DNA from: Lentisalinibacter orientalis
GTDB lineage: Bacteria > Pseudomonadota > Gammaproteobacteria > Steroidobacterales > Woeseiaceae
Length of the DNA: 64,000 nt
NCBI RefSeq assembly: GCF_040706535.1
Contig: NZ_JAPDRJ010000001.1
Span: forward strand, 1,550,001 to 1,614,000
Direction: 5' to 3'
Shown: positions 41,993 through 51,920 of the stretch, in pieces
Layout of the letters: every line of letters starts with the position of its first letter
Position numbering within the stretch: the first letter of the stretch is position 1
Made by a program: the position numbers and the translations under genes
Notes under the pieces: generated by a model
The model's database searches: none
What the model saw: the letters and a program-made list of their open reading frames with translations, nothing else
Told to the model about the DNA's origin: nothing

Positions 41993-42527
41993 TGGACTTC
42001 AGCTCCACTCGGTCTTCCTGCAGGAATGCTAGCATGCCGGTCGCCGACAGACTCTGCTCGCCGATGCGGATTGTGACGCGCTCCTCGGTGCTCGCCGTCT
42101 TCGCGCGGGGGTCGAATTCCAGCCGCGCGGTGGTGAGTTCGGTGACCTCGCCGTTGTCGTCCGGCTCGCTCACCGCGCGCACGTTGCCGCTCAGCACGAT
42201 CTTCCGCGACGCCGGCTCCAGCACCCCGCTGGCGGCGGTCAGCGACCAGGGCACGGTGGCGGCCGGGCTGTAGCGCACGGTCACCTCGCTGAGCTGCACC
42301 GGCCCGCCGTCCTCGGCCTGGGTCGCCTCCGCCGCGTGCAGCCGGTACAGGACGTCCCCGTCCTCGGCCGTGCCGGTGACGGTGGCATCGCGCATGTAGT
42401 AGCCGCTGACGATCGTGCTCGGGTCGGCCGCCTGGGGCATCTCCTCGGTCCCGCGCAGGCTCAGCAGCCAGGTGCCGACGGCGGCCGCCGCCAGCAGCAG
42501 CAGGGCGAGGACGCCGCGCAGGTTCAC
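41967..42527 (-). CDS. lptC: LPS export inner-membrane anchor protein
   Basis: LptC is a bitopic inner-membrane protein that receives LPS from LptB2FG and hands it to LptA. The 186-residue protein has one N-terminal transmembrane helix (about 4-24) and a periplasmic beta domain (STIVSGYYMRDATVTGT near residue 37, then repeated strands). The ATG overlaps the kdsC stop by four bases (ATGA), and its 3' end overlaps lptA. Confidence 0.93.
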   Translation of the reverse strand: MNLRGVLALLLLAAAAVGTWLLSLRGTEEMPQAADPSTIVSGYYMRDATVTGTAEDGDVLYRLHAAEATQAEDGGPVQLSEVTVRYSPAATVPWSLTAASGVLEPASRKIVLSGNVRAVSEPDDNGEVTELTTARLEFDPRAKTASTEERVTIRIGEQSLSATGMLAFLQEDRVELKSNVSGKFMP

Positions 42528-43042
42528 CCGGACGCGTCTGCGTTGCGGACGGCGAGCCGGGCGGCCAGCACCAGGTCGGCCACTTCCCGGACGGCGCCGT
42601 GGCCGCCGCTGCGGGCCGTGACGTAATCCGCCTCGGCGACGATGTCGTCGACGGCGTTGGCCACCGCGATGGCGAGGCCGCAGGTCCGCATCGCCTCCAG
42701 GTCGGGGATATCGTCGCCCACGTAGGCCGCCTCGGCCAGGTCGACGCCGAGTTCCTCCGCCAGCGCGTGCAGCTCCGGGATCTTGTGCCGGCAGCCCTGC
42801 ACGACCCGGGTCACGCCCAGCTCCGCCATGCGCCGGTCCACGGCGCCGGAGCGCCGTCCGCTGATGATGGCCACCTGCACCCCCGCCTCCAGCAGGCGGC
42901 GCACGCCGTAGCCGTCCTGGGTGTGGAAGGCCTTGTATTCCCTGCCGTCCTCGTCCATGAGGAAGCGCCCGTCGGTGAACACGCCGTCCACGTCGAAGAC
43001 GATCAGACGCAGCCGGGCCAGCCTGTCGCTGAGCTCCGCCAT
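42524..43042 (-). CDS. kdsC: 3-deoxy-D-manno-octulosonate-8-phosphate phosphatase
   Basis: KdsC removes the phosphate from Kdo-8-phosphate before CMP activation. The 172-residue HAD-superfamily (C0, tetrameric) enzyme has motif I FDVDGVFTDG near residue 15, IISGRRS, and motif III/IV GDDIPDLEAM near residue 113. The ATG at 43042 gives the conserved start; the long frame to 43903 shadows kdsD. It lies two bases after kdsD and overlaps lptC by four. Confidence 0.96.
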   Translation of the reverse strand: MAELSDRLARLRLIVFDVDGVFTDGRFLMDEDGREYKAFHTQDGYGVRRLLEAGVQVAIISGRRSGAVDRRMAELGVTRVVQGCRHKIPELHALAEELGVDLAEAAYVGDDIPDLEAMRTCGLAIAVANAVDDIVAEADYVTARSGGHGAVREVADLVLAARLAVRNADASG

Positions 43043-43044
43043 CG

Positions 43045-43980
43045 CTACATGACGCCGGCGCGGAACAGGTCGTGGATATTCAGCGCCCCGATCAGATGCT
43101 CGCGTTCGTCCACGACGAGCAGTGCCGTGATCTTGTTCTGCTCGATGATGTGCACCGCCTCCGCGGCGAGAGTGTCCGGCGTCACCGTCAGGCAGCCGGG
43201 ATGGGTCACCTCCGCCATGGTCGTCGCGCGTATGTCCACACCGGTGTCGAGGGTGCGGCGCAGGTCGCCGTCGGTGAAGATGCTGACCACCCGGCCGGAG
43301 GCGTCCACCACCGCGGTCATGCCGAGGCCCTTGCGGGTCATCTCCAGCAGGCCCTCGCTGAGCGTGACCCCGGGGCTCACCCGGGGCACGTCCTCCCCGG
43401 TATGCATGATGTCGCCCACCGTCAGCAGCAGACGCCGGCCCAGGCTGCCGCCGGGGTGCGAGCGGGCGAAATCCTCCGCCGTGAAGCCCCGCGACTCGAG
43501 CAGCGCCACCGCCAGCGCATCGCCCATCGCCAGCGTCGCCGTGGTGCTCGCGGTGGGCGCCAGGTTGAGCGGGCAGGCCTCTTCCCTGACGCTGACGTCG
43601 AGGACCACGTCCGAGGCTCTCGCCAGCGTCGAGTCGTGCTTGCCGGTCAGCGTGATCAGCGGCACGCCCAGCCGCTTGACCAGCGGCAGGATCGTGACGA
43701 TCTCCTGGGTCTCGCCGGAATAGGAGACGGCCATGACCAGGTCGGTGGCGGTGATCATGCCCAGGTCGCCGTGGCTCGCCTCGCCCGGGTGGACGAAGAA
43801 GGCCGGGCTGCCGGTGCTGGCCAGGGTGGCGGCGATCTTGCCGCCGATGTGACCGGATTTGCCCATGCCCGTCACGACGATGCGGCCCGTGCAGGCCAGA
43901 CACAGGCTGCAGGCGCGGTCGAAGTCCTCGCCGATGCGTTCGGCCAGGTCCTGCACCGCCCGCGCCTCGATGCCGAGCAC
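43045..43980 (-). CDS. kdsD: D-arabinose-5-phosphate isomerase
   Basis: KdsD isomerises ribulose-5-phosphate to arabinose-5-phosphate, the first Kdo precursor. It has an N-terminal SIS domain (GMGKSGHIGGKIAAT, STGSPAFFVHPGEASHGDLG) and two C-terminal CBS domains (from about 200). The first conventional start is GTG at 43980 (311 residues). However, E. coli KdsD has about 17 residues upstream of this point, this GTG lacks an SD, and a CTG at 44016 sits six bases after AGGAG in frame. The true protein is therefore probably 323 residues starting at CTG. No ATG, GTG or TTG exists upstream in that frame before it runs deep into yrbG. Confidence 0.95.
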   Translation of the reverse strand: MLGIEARAVQDLAERIGEDFDRACSLCLACTGRIVVTGMGKSGHIGGKIAATLASTGSPAFFVHPGEASHGDLGMITATDLVMAVSYSGETQEIVTILPLVKRLGVPLITLTGKHDSTLARASDVVLDVSVREEACPLNLAPTASTTATLAMGDALAVALLESRGFTAEDFARSHPGGSLGRRLLLTVGDIMHTGEDVPRVSPGVTLSEGLLEMTRKGLGMTAVVDASGRVVSIFTDGDLRRTLDTGVDIRATTMAEVTHPGCLTVTPDTLAAEAVHIIEQNKITALLVVDEREHLIGALNIHDLFRAGVM

Positions 43981-44047
43981 GTTGCGGGCCAGTTCTCGGG
44001 TGGCTCTTGCGTCCAGCTTTCGCTCCTGGCGGCGTCGCCGCCGCGGC

Positions 44048-45028
44048 TCAGGTGAGCGTCTGCCCCAGGTTCTGCGAAACCACGTAGGCGTGGTAAGCGA
44101 GGAACGCGACGAGCAGCGCCACGCCTTCCAGTCGGCCGATACGGCCGGCGTCGGCGTAATTGTACGTCATAGCGAACAGGACCAGCGTGACGGCCACCAT
44201 GACGAAGAAGTGCAGCGTCAGCACCGTCGGTTCCACCGTCGCCGGATGGATGACGACGGCCAGGCCGATGACGGCTAGCAGGTTGAACATGTTGGAGCCG
44301 AGGATGTTGCCGATGGCCAGGCCCTGCTCGCCCTTCAGCGCGCTCACCAGCGACACCGCCAGTTCCGGCAGGCTGGTGCCGATGGCCACCAGGGTGACGC
44401 CGATCACGAGTTCACTGACACCGAGTTGCCGGGCCAGCTGGAGGGCGCCGTCCACCAGCAGTTCCGAGCCCACGAGCAGCACGGCGAGGCCCACCGCCAG
44501 CCAGAGGATGGCCGTGCGCATCGGCAGGTCGCGGGGGATCTCGGCCTCGTATTCCGCCTCGATGGGATCGGCGGCGCGCGCCCCCGTCCCGAGCCGCACG
44601 ATCCAGTACAGCACCACGACCAGGGCCCCCAGCAGCACGAAGCCGTCGATGCGGGTGAGGCGCAGATCCAGGAACAGGGCCAGCGTGAGCAGCGTCACCG
44701 CCAGCAGCAGGGGCATCTCCCGGCGCAGGATGGTCGAGGTGACCAGGATGGGCCGCACCGCCGCGACCGCCCCGAGCACCAGCGCGATATTGGCGATATT
44801 CGAGCCGATCGCGTTGCCGAGCGCGAGGCTCGGGCGCCCTGCGAGGGCGGCGACCACGGAGACGAGGATCTCCGGTGCGGAGGTGGCGAAGCCGACGATG
44901 GTGAGCCCGATCAGCAGCGTGGGGACGCCCAGGTTGCGGGCCGTCCCTGCTGCGCCCACGACGAAGCGGTCCGCGCCCCAGATGAGCAGCGCCAGGCCGA
45001 TCGCGACGGAGATGAGATCGAGCAACAT
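44048..45028 (-). CDS. yrbG: Calcium/sodium antiporter family protein (YrbG-like)
   Basis: This 326-residue cation/Ca2+ exchanger family membrane protein has about ten transmembrane helices in two inverted halves. The two ion-binding repeats are GFATSAPEILVSV near residue 47 and GTSLPELAVSLVSA near residue 222, each with the essential Glu. An acidic loop (EAEYEAEIPRD) separates the halves. The ATG at 45028 matches the E. coli YrbG length (325); the frame to 45109 adds an unlikely basic N-terminus. First gene of the minus-strand kds-lpt-rpoN block and divergent from ibaG-murA. Confidence 0.92.
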   Translation of the reverse strand: MLLDLISVAIGLALLIWGADRFVVGAAGTARNLGVPTLLIGLTIVGFATSAPEILVSVVAALAGRPSLALGNAIGSNIANIALVLGAVAAVRPILVTSTILRREMPLLLAVTLLTLALFLDLRLTRIDGFVLLGALVVVLYWIVRLGTGARAADPIEAEYEAEIPRDLPMRTAILWLAVGLAVLLVGSELLVDGALQLARQLGVSELVIGVTLVAIGTSLPELAVSLVSALKGEQGLAIGNILGSNMFNLLAVIGLAVVIHPATVEPTVLTLHFFVMVAVTLVLFAMTYNYADAGRIGRLEGVALLVAFLAYHAYVVSQNLGQTLT

Positions 45029-45145
45029 GGTCAGGTTCCAACCTCGACAGGGGCGACGCAGCGCCCGCGACAGCCGCCCCCCACGGCGAAGAGGGGCAGA
45101 ATCATACACAATGGGGCCCGGCCGCCGCGACGTCGGGCGCAGCCG

Positions 45146-45174
45146 TTGGGTCGGGACTGCCTTTGGGCTACACT
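45146..45174 (+). promoter_or_regulatory. sigma70 promoter of ibaG-murA
   Basis: TTGGGT (45146-45151) and TACACT (45169-45174) with a 17-base spacer, 39 bases upstream of the ibaG ATG. Confidence 0.6.
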
Positions 45175-45212
45175 GCGCGCGGAATCATACAGAGTGCTTC
45201 ATCAGTTTGGGG

Positions 45213-45455
45213 ATGATTACACCTCAGGAAATATCGCAGCTTATCGAGCAGGGCATGCCCGACACCCGGGCGCGGGTGGCCAGCGACGACAACACCCATT
45301 TCGAGGCCGTCGTCGTGAGTCCGCAGTTCGAGGGCCAGCGGCCGCTCAGGCGCCACCAGATGGTCTACGGCTGCCTCGGCGAGCGCATGGGCCGCGAAAT
45401 CCATGCGCTCTCGATCCGCGCCTTCACGCCGGAAGAATGGAGCCGCCAGGGCTGA
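45213..45455 (+). CDS. ibaG: BolA-family protein IbaG
   Basis: This 80-residue BolA-like protein (class II KH-like fold) has the conserved VVVSPQFEGQRPLRRHQMVYGCLGE segment, with the GxRxxxRHQ-type helix start, and a C-terminal HALSIRAFTPEEW. BolA/IbaG proteins bind monothiol glutaredoxins and [2Fe-2S] clusters and affect envelope and acid stress. The ATG at 45213 follows GGGG. Its place just before murA is standard, but the mla lipid-transport operon that usually precedes it is absent here. Confidence 0.92.
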   Translation: MITPQEISQLIEQGMPDTRARVASDDNTHFEAVVVSPQFEGQRPLRRHQMVYGCLGERMGREIHALSIRAFTPEEWSRQG

Positions 45456-45480
45456 GGCGCCCGGCGGCCCGGTCTCGACC

Positions 45481-46781
<1,301 letters not shown>

Positions 46782-46785
<4 letters not shown>

Positions 46786-47915
46786 GGGGACGACTCGGCC
46801 GGCGACCCGGACGGGGAAGAGGGCGCCGGCCGGAACTGGGGTCGCTCGCCGACCACCGCCTCGGCCTCGAAGCGCTCCCCGCCGCGGATGCCGGTAATGG
46901 CAAGGCGCGTGCCCGGCTTCACCCCGGCCACCCTCAGCAGTGCCTGCTGCGTGTTGCCGATGGGCGCACCGTCGATCGCCACCAGCACGTCGCCCCGCCG
47001 CAGTCCGGCGCGGCTCGCCGGGCTGTCCTCGTGGACCCGTTCCAGCAGGATGCCGCCCGTGCTCTCGAGCCCCAGTGCCGCCAGTTCCGCGGGCGTGAGA
47101 TCGTCGGGCTCCATGCCCAGCCAGCCGCGGATGACCCGGCCGTGCTCCTTCAGCTCGCGCACCACGCCGCGCACCAGGTTCACCGGGATGGCGAAGCTGA
47201 TGCCCTCGGTGGCGATGTCCTGCGCGAGCACGGCGGTGTTGATGCCCACCAGCTCGCCGCGCGTGTTCACCAGCGCGCCGCCGGAGTTGCCGGTGTTGAT
47301 CGCGGCATCGGTCTGGATGAAGTTCTCGAACGTGGTCAGGCCCAGCAGGCCGCGGCCGGTCGCGCTGACGATGCCCTGGGTTACCGTCTGGCTCAGTCCG
47401 TAGGGGTTGCCGATGGCCAGGACCACGTCGCCGATGCGCAGCCGGTCCGAGCGGCCCAGCGGTACCGCCGGCAGGTCCGGCAGATCGATCTTCAGCAGGG
47501 CGAGGTCCGTCTCCAGGTCCTGGCCCACGGGCACCGGGTCGGCCACCCGCCCGTCGGCCAGCTGCACCCGGATCTGCACCGCGCCGGCGACCACGTGGTA
47601 ATTGGTGACCAGGTAGCCCTCGCCGTCGATGATGACGGCCGAGCCGAGGCTGGAGTCCAGCCGGAAGCGCTCCGGCCGGCGCTCCTCGGGCCGCGCGCCG
47701 TCGCGTACCAGCCGCGTGGTGTACACGTTCACCACGGCGGGGGCGCTGCGGGCCACCGCGTCGGCGTAACCCCCCGGTGCGGTGGCGCCTTCGGCTTGCG
47801 GCCCGCCTGAGACGGGCATCAGCTCCGGCTTCACCAGCACGATCAGGAAGGCTGCGGCCAGCCCGATCACGACCGACTGGACGAGGAAATAGACTGCCCG
47901 CTGGATGCCTGCCAT
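46782..47915 (-). CDS. degS: DegS/AlgW-like S1C periplasmic serine protease
   Basis: This 377-residue membrane-anchored protease has one N-terminal transmembrane helix (about 7-27), a trypsin-like domain with His in VTNYHVVAGA, Asp in ETDLALLKID and Ser in TGNSGGALVN, and a single C-terminal PDZ domain (about 275-360). This architecture fits DegS/AlgW, which senses misfolded porins and starts cleavage of the anti-sigma factor of RpoE; a DegQ-like role is less likely given the anchor and single PDZ. The ATG at 47915 puts the helix at the N-terminus. It converges on murA. Confidence 0.9.
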
Positions 47916-47998
47916 AACGCTCTCGTGACGCTCGTGGACACCGCCTGGACCCGGGTCATCCGGCGGCCCGCTGGTAGGCAACTCCGTCTGGCGGTGTG

Positions 47999-48004
47999 TA
48001 TAAT
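47999..48004 (+). promoter_or_regulatory. Consensus -10 element upstream of petABC
   Basis: A perfect TATAAT lies 141 bases before the petA ATG, preceded by TGTG; no good -35 is seen 16-18 bases upstream. It could serve petABC. The remaining petA leader shows no other clear signal. Confidence 0.45.
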
Positions 48005-48144
48005 CCCGGTTTTGACCCACGCGCGGCCTCCGGCTCAGGATCTCTCCGGGCCTGTCTGGCTCCCGCCGGGAATCTCAGCCAATTTACCAGTTTCGAGCCA
48101 AACCTAGAACGAGCTTGTCATAGCCGGTTGTATGGGAGTGCCTG

Positions 48145-48735
48145 ATGACGGACGACGTTGATCGCAGCAGACGTCATTTCCTTGCTGTAGCGACCGCCGT
48201 AACCGGCGGTGTGGGCGCGGTGCTCGCCGCGGCGCCTTTCGTTATTTCCCTGCGGCCCAGCGCCCGCGCCGAGGCCCTCGGCGCGCCGGTGGAGATCGAC
48301 GTCGGCCCTCTGGAGGTCGGCGAGATGGTCCGCGTGGAGTGGCGCGGCAAGCCGGTCTGGGTGCTCCGTCGCAGCCAGGACATGCTGGAGCGTCTGGAGA
48401 AAGCTGAACAATACCTGCGCGACCCGGACTCCTCCGAATCCGACCAGCCCGAATATGCGCAAAACCAGGCGAGGGCGCGTAAACCCGAGTACTTCGTGGT
48501 GGTCGGCCAGTGCACCCACCTCGGTTGCGCGCCCATCAAGCGGTTCGAGGTGCAGCCCGCGGACCTGGGCGACGACTGGTACGGCGGTTTCTACTGCCCG
48601 TGCCACGGCTCCAAGTTCGACCTGTCCGGCCGGGTGTACTCGGGCGTGCCGGCGCCGTTGAATCTTCCGGTGCCGCCGTACCGCTTCATCAATGACGACG
48701 TGATACTGGTCGGTGACGAGACGGGAGCAGCGTAA
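48145..48735 (+). CDS. petA: Ubiquinol-cytochrome c reductase, Rieske iron-sulfur subunit
   Basis: The Rieske subunit moves electrons from ubiquinol to cytochrome c1 in the bc1 complex. The 196-residue protein has a Tat-type N-terminus (SRRHFLAVA) leading into its membrane helix (about 12-35) and the [2Fe-2S] ligands in CTHLGC (near 122) and CPCHGS (near 152). A charged insert (DPDSSESDQPEYAQNQARARK) lies in the middle. An SD (GGGAG) precedes the ATG. It opens the petABC operon, four bases before petB. Confidence 0.97.
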   Translation: MTDDVDRSRRHFLAVATAVTGGVGAVLAAAPFVISLRPSARAEALGAPVEIDVGPLEVGEMVRVEWRGKPVWVLRRSQDMLERLEKAEQYLRDPDSSESDQPEYAQNQARARKPEYFVVVGQCTHLGCAPIKRFEVQPADLGDDWYGGFYCPCHGSKFDLSGRVYSGVPAPLNLPVPPYRFINDDVILVGDETGAA

Positions 48736-48739
48736 GACC

Positions 48740-49996
48740 ATGGCTAGAACGGAAGCTGAAGTGACCGAGTCGACCCGCAGCGGCGGCCTGGTGAAGTGGA
48801 TCAACGACCGCTTCCCGCTGGAGAGCATGCTGAAGGAGCATGTCACCGAATACTACGCCGCCAAGAATTTCAATGTCTGGTACGTGTTCGGCGTGCTGTC
48901 GATGGTGGTGCTGGTCATCCAGCTGGTGACGGGCATCTTCCTCACCATGAACTACAAGCCGTCGGCGGACGAGGCGTTCGCCTCGGTCGAGTACATCATG
49001 CGCGACGTGGACTGGGGCTGGCTGATCCGCTACATGCATTCCACCGGCGCGTCGGCCTTCTTCGTGGTGGTGTATCTGCACATGTTCCGGGCGATGCTGT
49101 ACGGCTCTTACAAGAAGCCGCGCGAGCTCATCTGGATCATCGGCATGCTGATCTTCCTCGTTCTGATGGCGGAGGCGTTCTTCGGCTATCTGCTGCCCTG
49201 GGGCCAGATGTCGTACTGGGGTGCCCAGGTCATCGTCTCCCTGTTCGGCGCCATACCGGCCATCGGCGACACACTGGTGGAGTGGATCCGCGGCGACTAC
49301 TCCATCTCCGATATCACGCTGAACCGTTTCTTCGCCCTGCACGTCATCGCGCTGCCGCTGGTGCTGGTCATGCTGGTGGTGGTGCACATCCTGGCGCTGC
49401 ACGAGGTGGGCTCGAACAACCCGGACGGCATCGAGATCAAGGAGCACAAGGACGCGAACGGCGTGCCGGTGGACGGCGTGGCGTTCCATCCGTATCACAC
49501 CTCCAAGGATCTGGTGGCGATCATCGTCTTCCTGATGGCGTTCTCGGCGGTCGTCTTCTTCGCGCCGGAGATGGGCGGTTACTTCCTGGAGCACGCCAAC
49601 TTCGATCCGGCGGATCCGCTGGTAACGCCGGCGCACATCGCGCCGGTGTGGTACTTCACGCCCTTCTACGCGATCCTGCGGGCGGTGCCGGACAAGCTGC
49701 TCGGCGTCATCCTGATGGGTGCGGCCGTGCTGCTGCCGCTGTTCCTGCCCTGGCTGGACCGCTGCAAGGTCAAGTCCATCCGTTACCGGGGTGCGATCTA
49801 CAAGGGCGCGCTGGCGGCCTTCGTCGTCAGCTTCATCGTGCTGGGTTATCTCGGGGTGCAGCCGGCGACCGGCCTTTACACGCTGCTGGCGCGGATCTTC
49901 ACGGCGGTGTACTTCGCATTCTTCCTGCTGATGCCGTTCTACACGAAGATCGAGAAAACCAAACCGGTGCCGGAGAGGGTCGTCTACCATGGCTAA
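48740..49996 (+). CDS. petB: Cytochrome b of the bc1 complex
   Basis: This 418-residue quinol-oxidising subunit has eight transmembrane helices. The four haem-ligand His occur in helices B and D (RYMHSTGASAFFVVVYLHMF and HVIALPLVLVMLVVVHILALHE). The Qo-site motif, PEWY in mitochondria and many bacteria, reads PVWY at residues 302-305. The start MARTEAEV at 48740 follows petA by four bases, and the 3' end overlaps petC by eight. It is the full-length form, not split into b6/subunit IV. Confidence 0.97.
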   Translation: MARTEAEVTESTRSGGLVKWINDRFPLESMLKEHVTEYYAAKNFNVWYVFGVLSMVVLVIQLVTGIFLTMNYKPSADEAFASVEYIMRDVDWGWLIRYMHSTGASAFFVVVYLHMFRAMLYGSYKKPRELIWIIGMLIFLVLMAEAFFGYLLPWGQMSYWGAQVIVSLFGAIPAIGDTLVEWIRGDYSISDITLNRFFALHVIALPLVLVMLVVVHILALHEVGSNNPDGIEIKEHKDANGVPVDGVAFHPYHTSKDLVAIIVFLMAFSAVVFFAPEMGGYFLEHANFDPADPLVTPAHIAPVWYFTPFYAILRAVPDKLLGVILMGAAVLLPLFLPWLDRCKVKSIRYRGAIYKGALAAFVVSFIVLGYLGVQPATGLYTLLARIFTAVYFAFFLLMPFYTKIEKTKPVPERVVYHG

Positions 49997-50747
49997 GGCA
50001 AGAATCGTCGTCACGCTCGTCGCGGTCGCGGCGGCTTCTTTCCCGGTCCAGGCCTCGGCAGCGGGCGGCGGCTCGCAGTTCAACGAGCCGGCCAACAACG
50101 ACGTGGGCAACGAAGCCTCGCTGCAGCGGGGCGCGCGCAACTACATGAACTACTGCGCGGGCTGCCACTCGGCCAAGTACGTGCGCTACAACACGCTGGC
50201 CGACGGTCTCGAGCTGAACGAGGAACAGCTCATCGAGAACCTGATGTTCAATGCCGAGAAGACCCACGAGACCATCCAGGCCTCCATGCCGGCCGATCAG
50301 TCGGCGCGTTGGTTCGGCAAGACGCCGCCGGATCTCTCGCTGATCGCCCGCAGCCGGGGCACGGATTATCTCTACAACTTCCTGCGCACCTTCTACGTGG
50401 ACGACAGCCGGCCCGCGGGCACCAACAACATGGTGCTGGCCGGCGCCAGCATGCCCCACGTGCTCTGGAAGCTGCAGGGCCTGCAGCGGCCGGTATACGA
50501 AGAGGTGACGGACGAGAAGGGCCACACGGTGCAGCAGTTCGTGGAGTTCGAGCAGGTCACCGAGGGTACGCTCTCGCCCGAGGAGTACGACCAGTTCGTG
50601 CGCGACACGGTCAACTTCCTCGACTACATCAGCGAACCCGTTCAGCTGGAGCGTCGCGTGCTCGGCGTCTGGGTGCTGCTGTTCCTGGTGGTATTCTTCC
50701 TCTTCGCCTACTTGCTGAAGAAAGAGATCTGGAAGGACGTACACTGA
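49989..50747 (+). CDS. petC: Cytochrome c1 of the bc1 complex
   Basis: This 252-residue membrane-anchored c-type cytochrome has a cleavable signal peptide (about 1-23), the haem-attachment motif CAGCH near residue 54, the axial Met in AGASMPHVLW near residue 155 and a C-terminal anchor helix (about 225-245) ending KKEIWKDVH. It overlaps petB by eight bases and is followed by sspA after 61 bases, the order found in Pseudomonas. Confidence 0.97.
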   Translation: MAKARIVVTLVAVAAASFPVQASAAGGGSQFNEPANNDVGNEASLQRGARNYMNYCAGCHSAKYVRYNTLADGLELNEEQLIENLMFNAEKTHETIQASMPADQSARWFGKTPPDLSLIARSRGTDYLYNFLRTFYVDDSRPAGTNNMVLAGASMPHVLWKLQGLQRPVYEEVTDEKGHTVQQFVEFEQVTEGTLSPEEYDQFVRDTVNFLDYISEPVQLERRVLGVWVLLFLVVFFLFAYLLKKEIWKDVH

Positions 50748-50808
50748 GTTACCAGCCTGCCGCCGGGCCATGCGCCCCGCCGCAACAGGACGTCAGAGGT
50801 AGACCATC

Positions 50809-51438
50809 ATGGCGGTAATAGCCAACCGGCGCTCAGTGATGACGCTATTTTCCCGGCCCACCGACATCCACAGTCATCGGGTGCGGCTGGTGCTCGCCGA
50901 GAAGAGCATCAACATCGAGATCGTCAACGTCGAGGGGCCGGAGCTGCCCGAAGACCTGCTCGACCTGAACCCCTACCACAGCGTGCCCACGCTCGTGGAC
51001 CGGGACCTGGTGCTGTACGACTCCCGGGTGATCATCGAATACCTGGACGAGCGCTTCCCGCACCCGCCGCTGATGCCCGTGGACCCGGTGACCCGGGCCC
51101 ACTTCCGCCTGGCCCTGTTCCGAATCGAGACGGACTGGTACCGCCTGGCGGATGAAATCGAGGAGGCCAGCGAGAAGAAGCAGGCGACCCGCTCGCGCAA
51201 GATGCTGAAGGAGTCCATCCTGCAGAGCGCGGACGTTTTCGCCGCGCGGGAGTTCTTCCTGAGTGACGAGTTCTCGCTGGTGGATGCGAGCATCGCGCCC
51301 ATCCTGTGGCGCCTGCCCGTCTACAACATCGACATCTCGACCAAGAGCGGCGCCATCGAGGGTTACATGGACCGCATCTTTGCGCGCTCTTCGTTCCAGC
51401 AGAGTCTCACCGAACGCGAACAGGAGATGCGGCTGTGA
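50809..51438 (+). CDS. sspA: Stringent starvation protein A
   Basis: SspA is a glutathione-transferase-fold protein that binds RNA polymerase and supports acid tolerance and stationary-phase gene expression. The 209-residue protein has the thioredoxin-like N-terminal half (VMTLFSRPTDIHSHRVRLVLAEK, NPYHSVPTLVDRDLVLYDSRVIIEYLDERFPHPP) and an all-helical C-terminal half. The Cys/Ser/Tyr catalytic residue of true transferases is not evident, as expected for SspA. SD AGAGG lies upstream. It is paired with sspB. Confidence 0.96.
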   Translation: MAVIANRRSVMTLFSRPTDIHSHRVRLVLAEKSINIEIVNVEGPELPEDLLDLNPYHSVPTLVDRDLVLYDSRVIIEYLDERFPHPPLMPVDPVTRAHFRLALFRIETDWYRLADEIEEASEKKQATRSRKMLKESILQSADVFAAREFFLSDEFSLVDASIAPILWRLPVYNIDISTKSGAIEGYMDRIFARSSFQQSLTEREQEMRL

Positions 51439-51460
51439 GCCTGCGGTCGGCACCCGCCGG

Positions 51461-51901
51461 ATGAGTTCGGACGCACCGGCAGCGGTATCGAAGCGGCCCT
51501 ATCTCGTGCGCGCGATGCACGAGTGGATGAGCGACAGCGGGCACACGCCGCACATCGTCGTGGACGCCACCATGGCCGGAGTCAACGTGCCCGAGCAGCA
51601 CGCGAAGGACGGCCGCATCATCCTCAACATCAGCTATTCCGCCGCTCATGACCTCAGGCTGGACAACGAGGCGGTCAGCTTCCGCGCCCGTTTCGGCGGC
51701 ACGCCCTACGACGTGTGGGTGCCCGTGACGGCCATCCTGGGCATTTACGCGCGGGAGACGGGCCAGGGCATGATCTTCTCCCAGAACGACGACGGTCCCG
51801 AGCCCCCGGACGGCCCCGGCGGCGACGGCGGCAACGATGACGACAAGGACGGCGACGGCGGGCGCGGCGGCCGGCCGTCACACCTCAAGGTGGTGAAGTA
51901 G
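51461..51901 (+). CDS. sspB: ClpXP protease specificity-enhancing factor SspB
   Basis: SspB tethers ssrA-tagged proteins to ClpXP. The 146-residue protein has the substrate-binding domain (PYLVRAMHEWMSDSGHTPHIVVDA, then ARFGGTPYDVWVPVTAILGIYARE to about residue 105). A long flexible Gly/Asp/Pro-rich linker and the C-terminal ClpX-binding tail HLKVVK follow. The ATG at 51461 is 22 bases after sspA. It converges on the gmhA/diaA gene with only a 19-base gap. Confidence 0.95.
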   Translation: MSSDAPAAVSKRPYLVRAMHEWMSDSGHTPHIVVDATMAGVNVPEQHAKDGRIILNISYSAAHDLRLDNEAVSFRARFGGTPYDVWVPVTAILGIYARETGQGMIFSQNDDGPEPPDGPGGDGGNDDDKDGDGGRGGRPSHLKVVK

Positions 51902-51920
51902 CGGGCAAGCGCTGCCGGCG

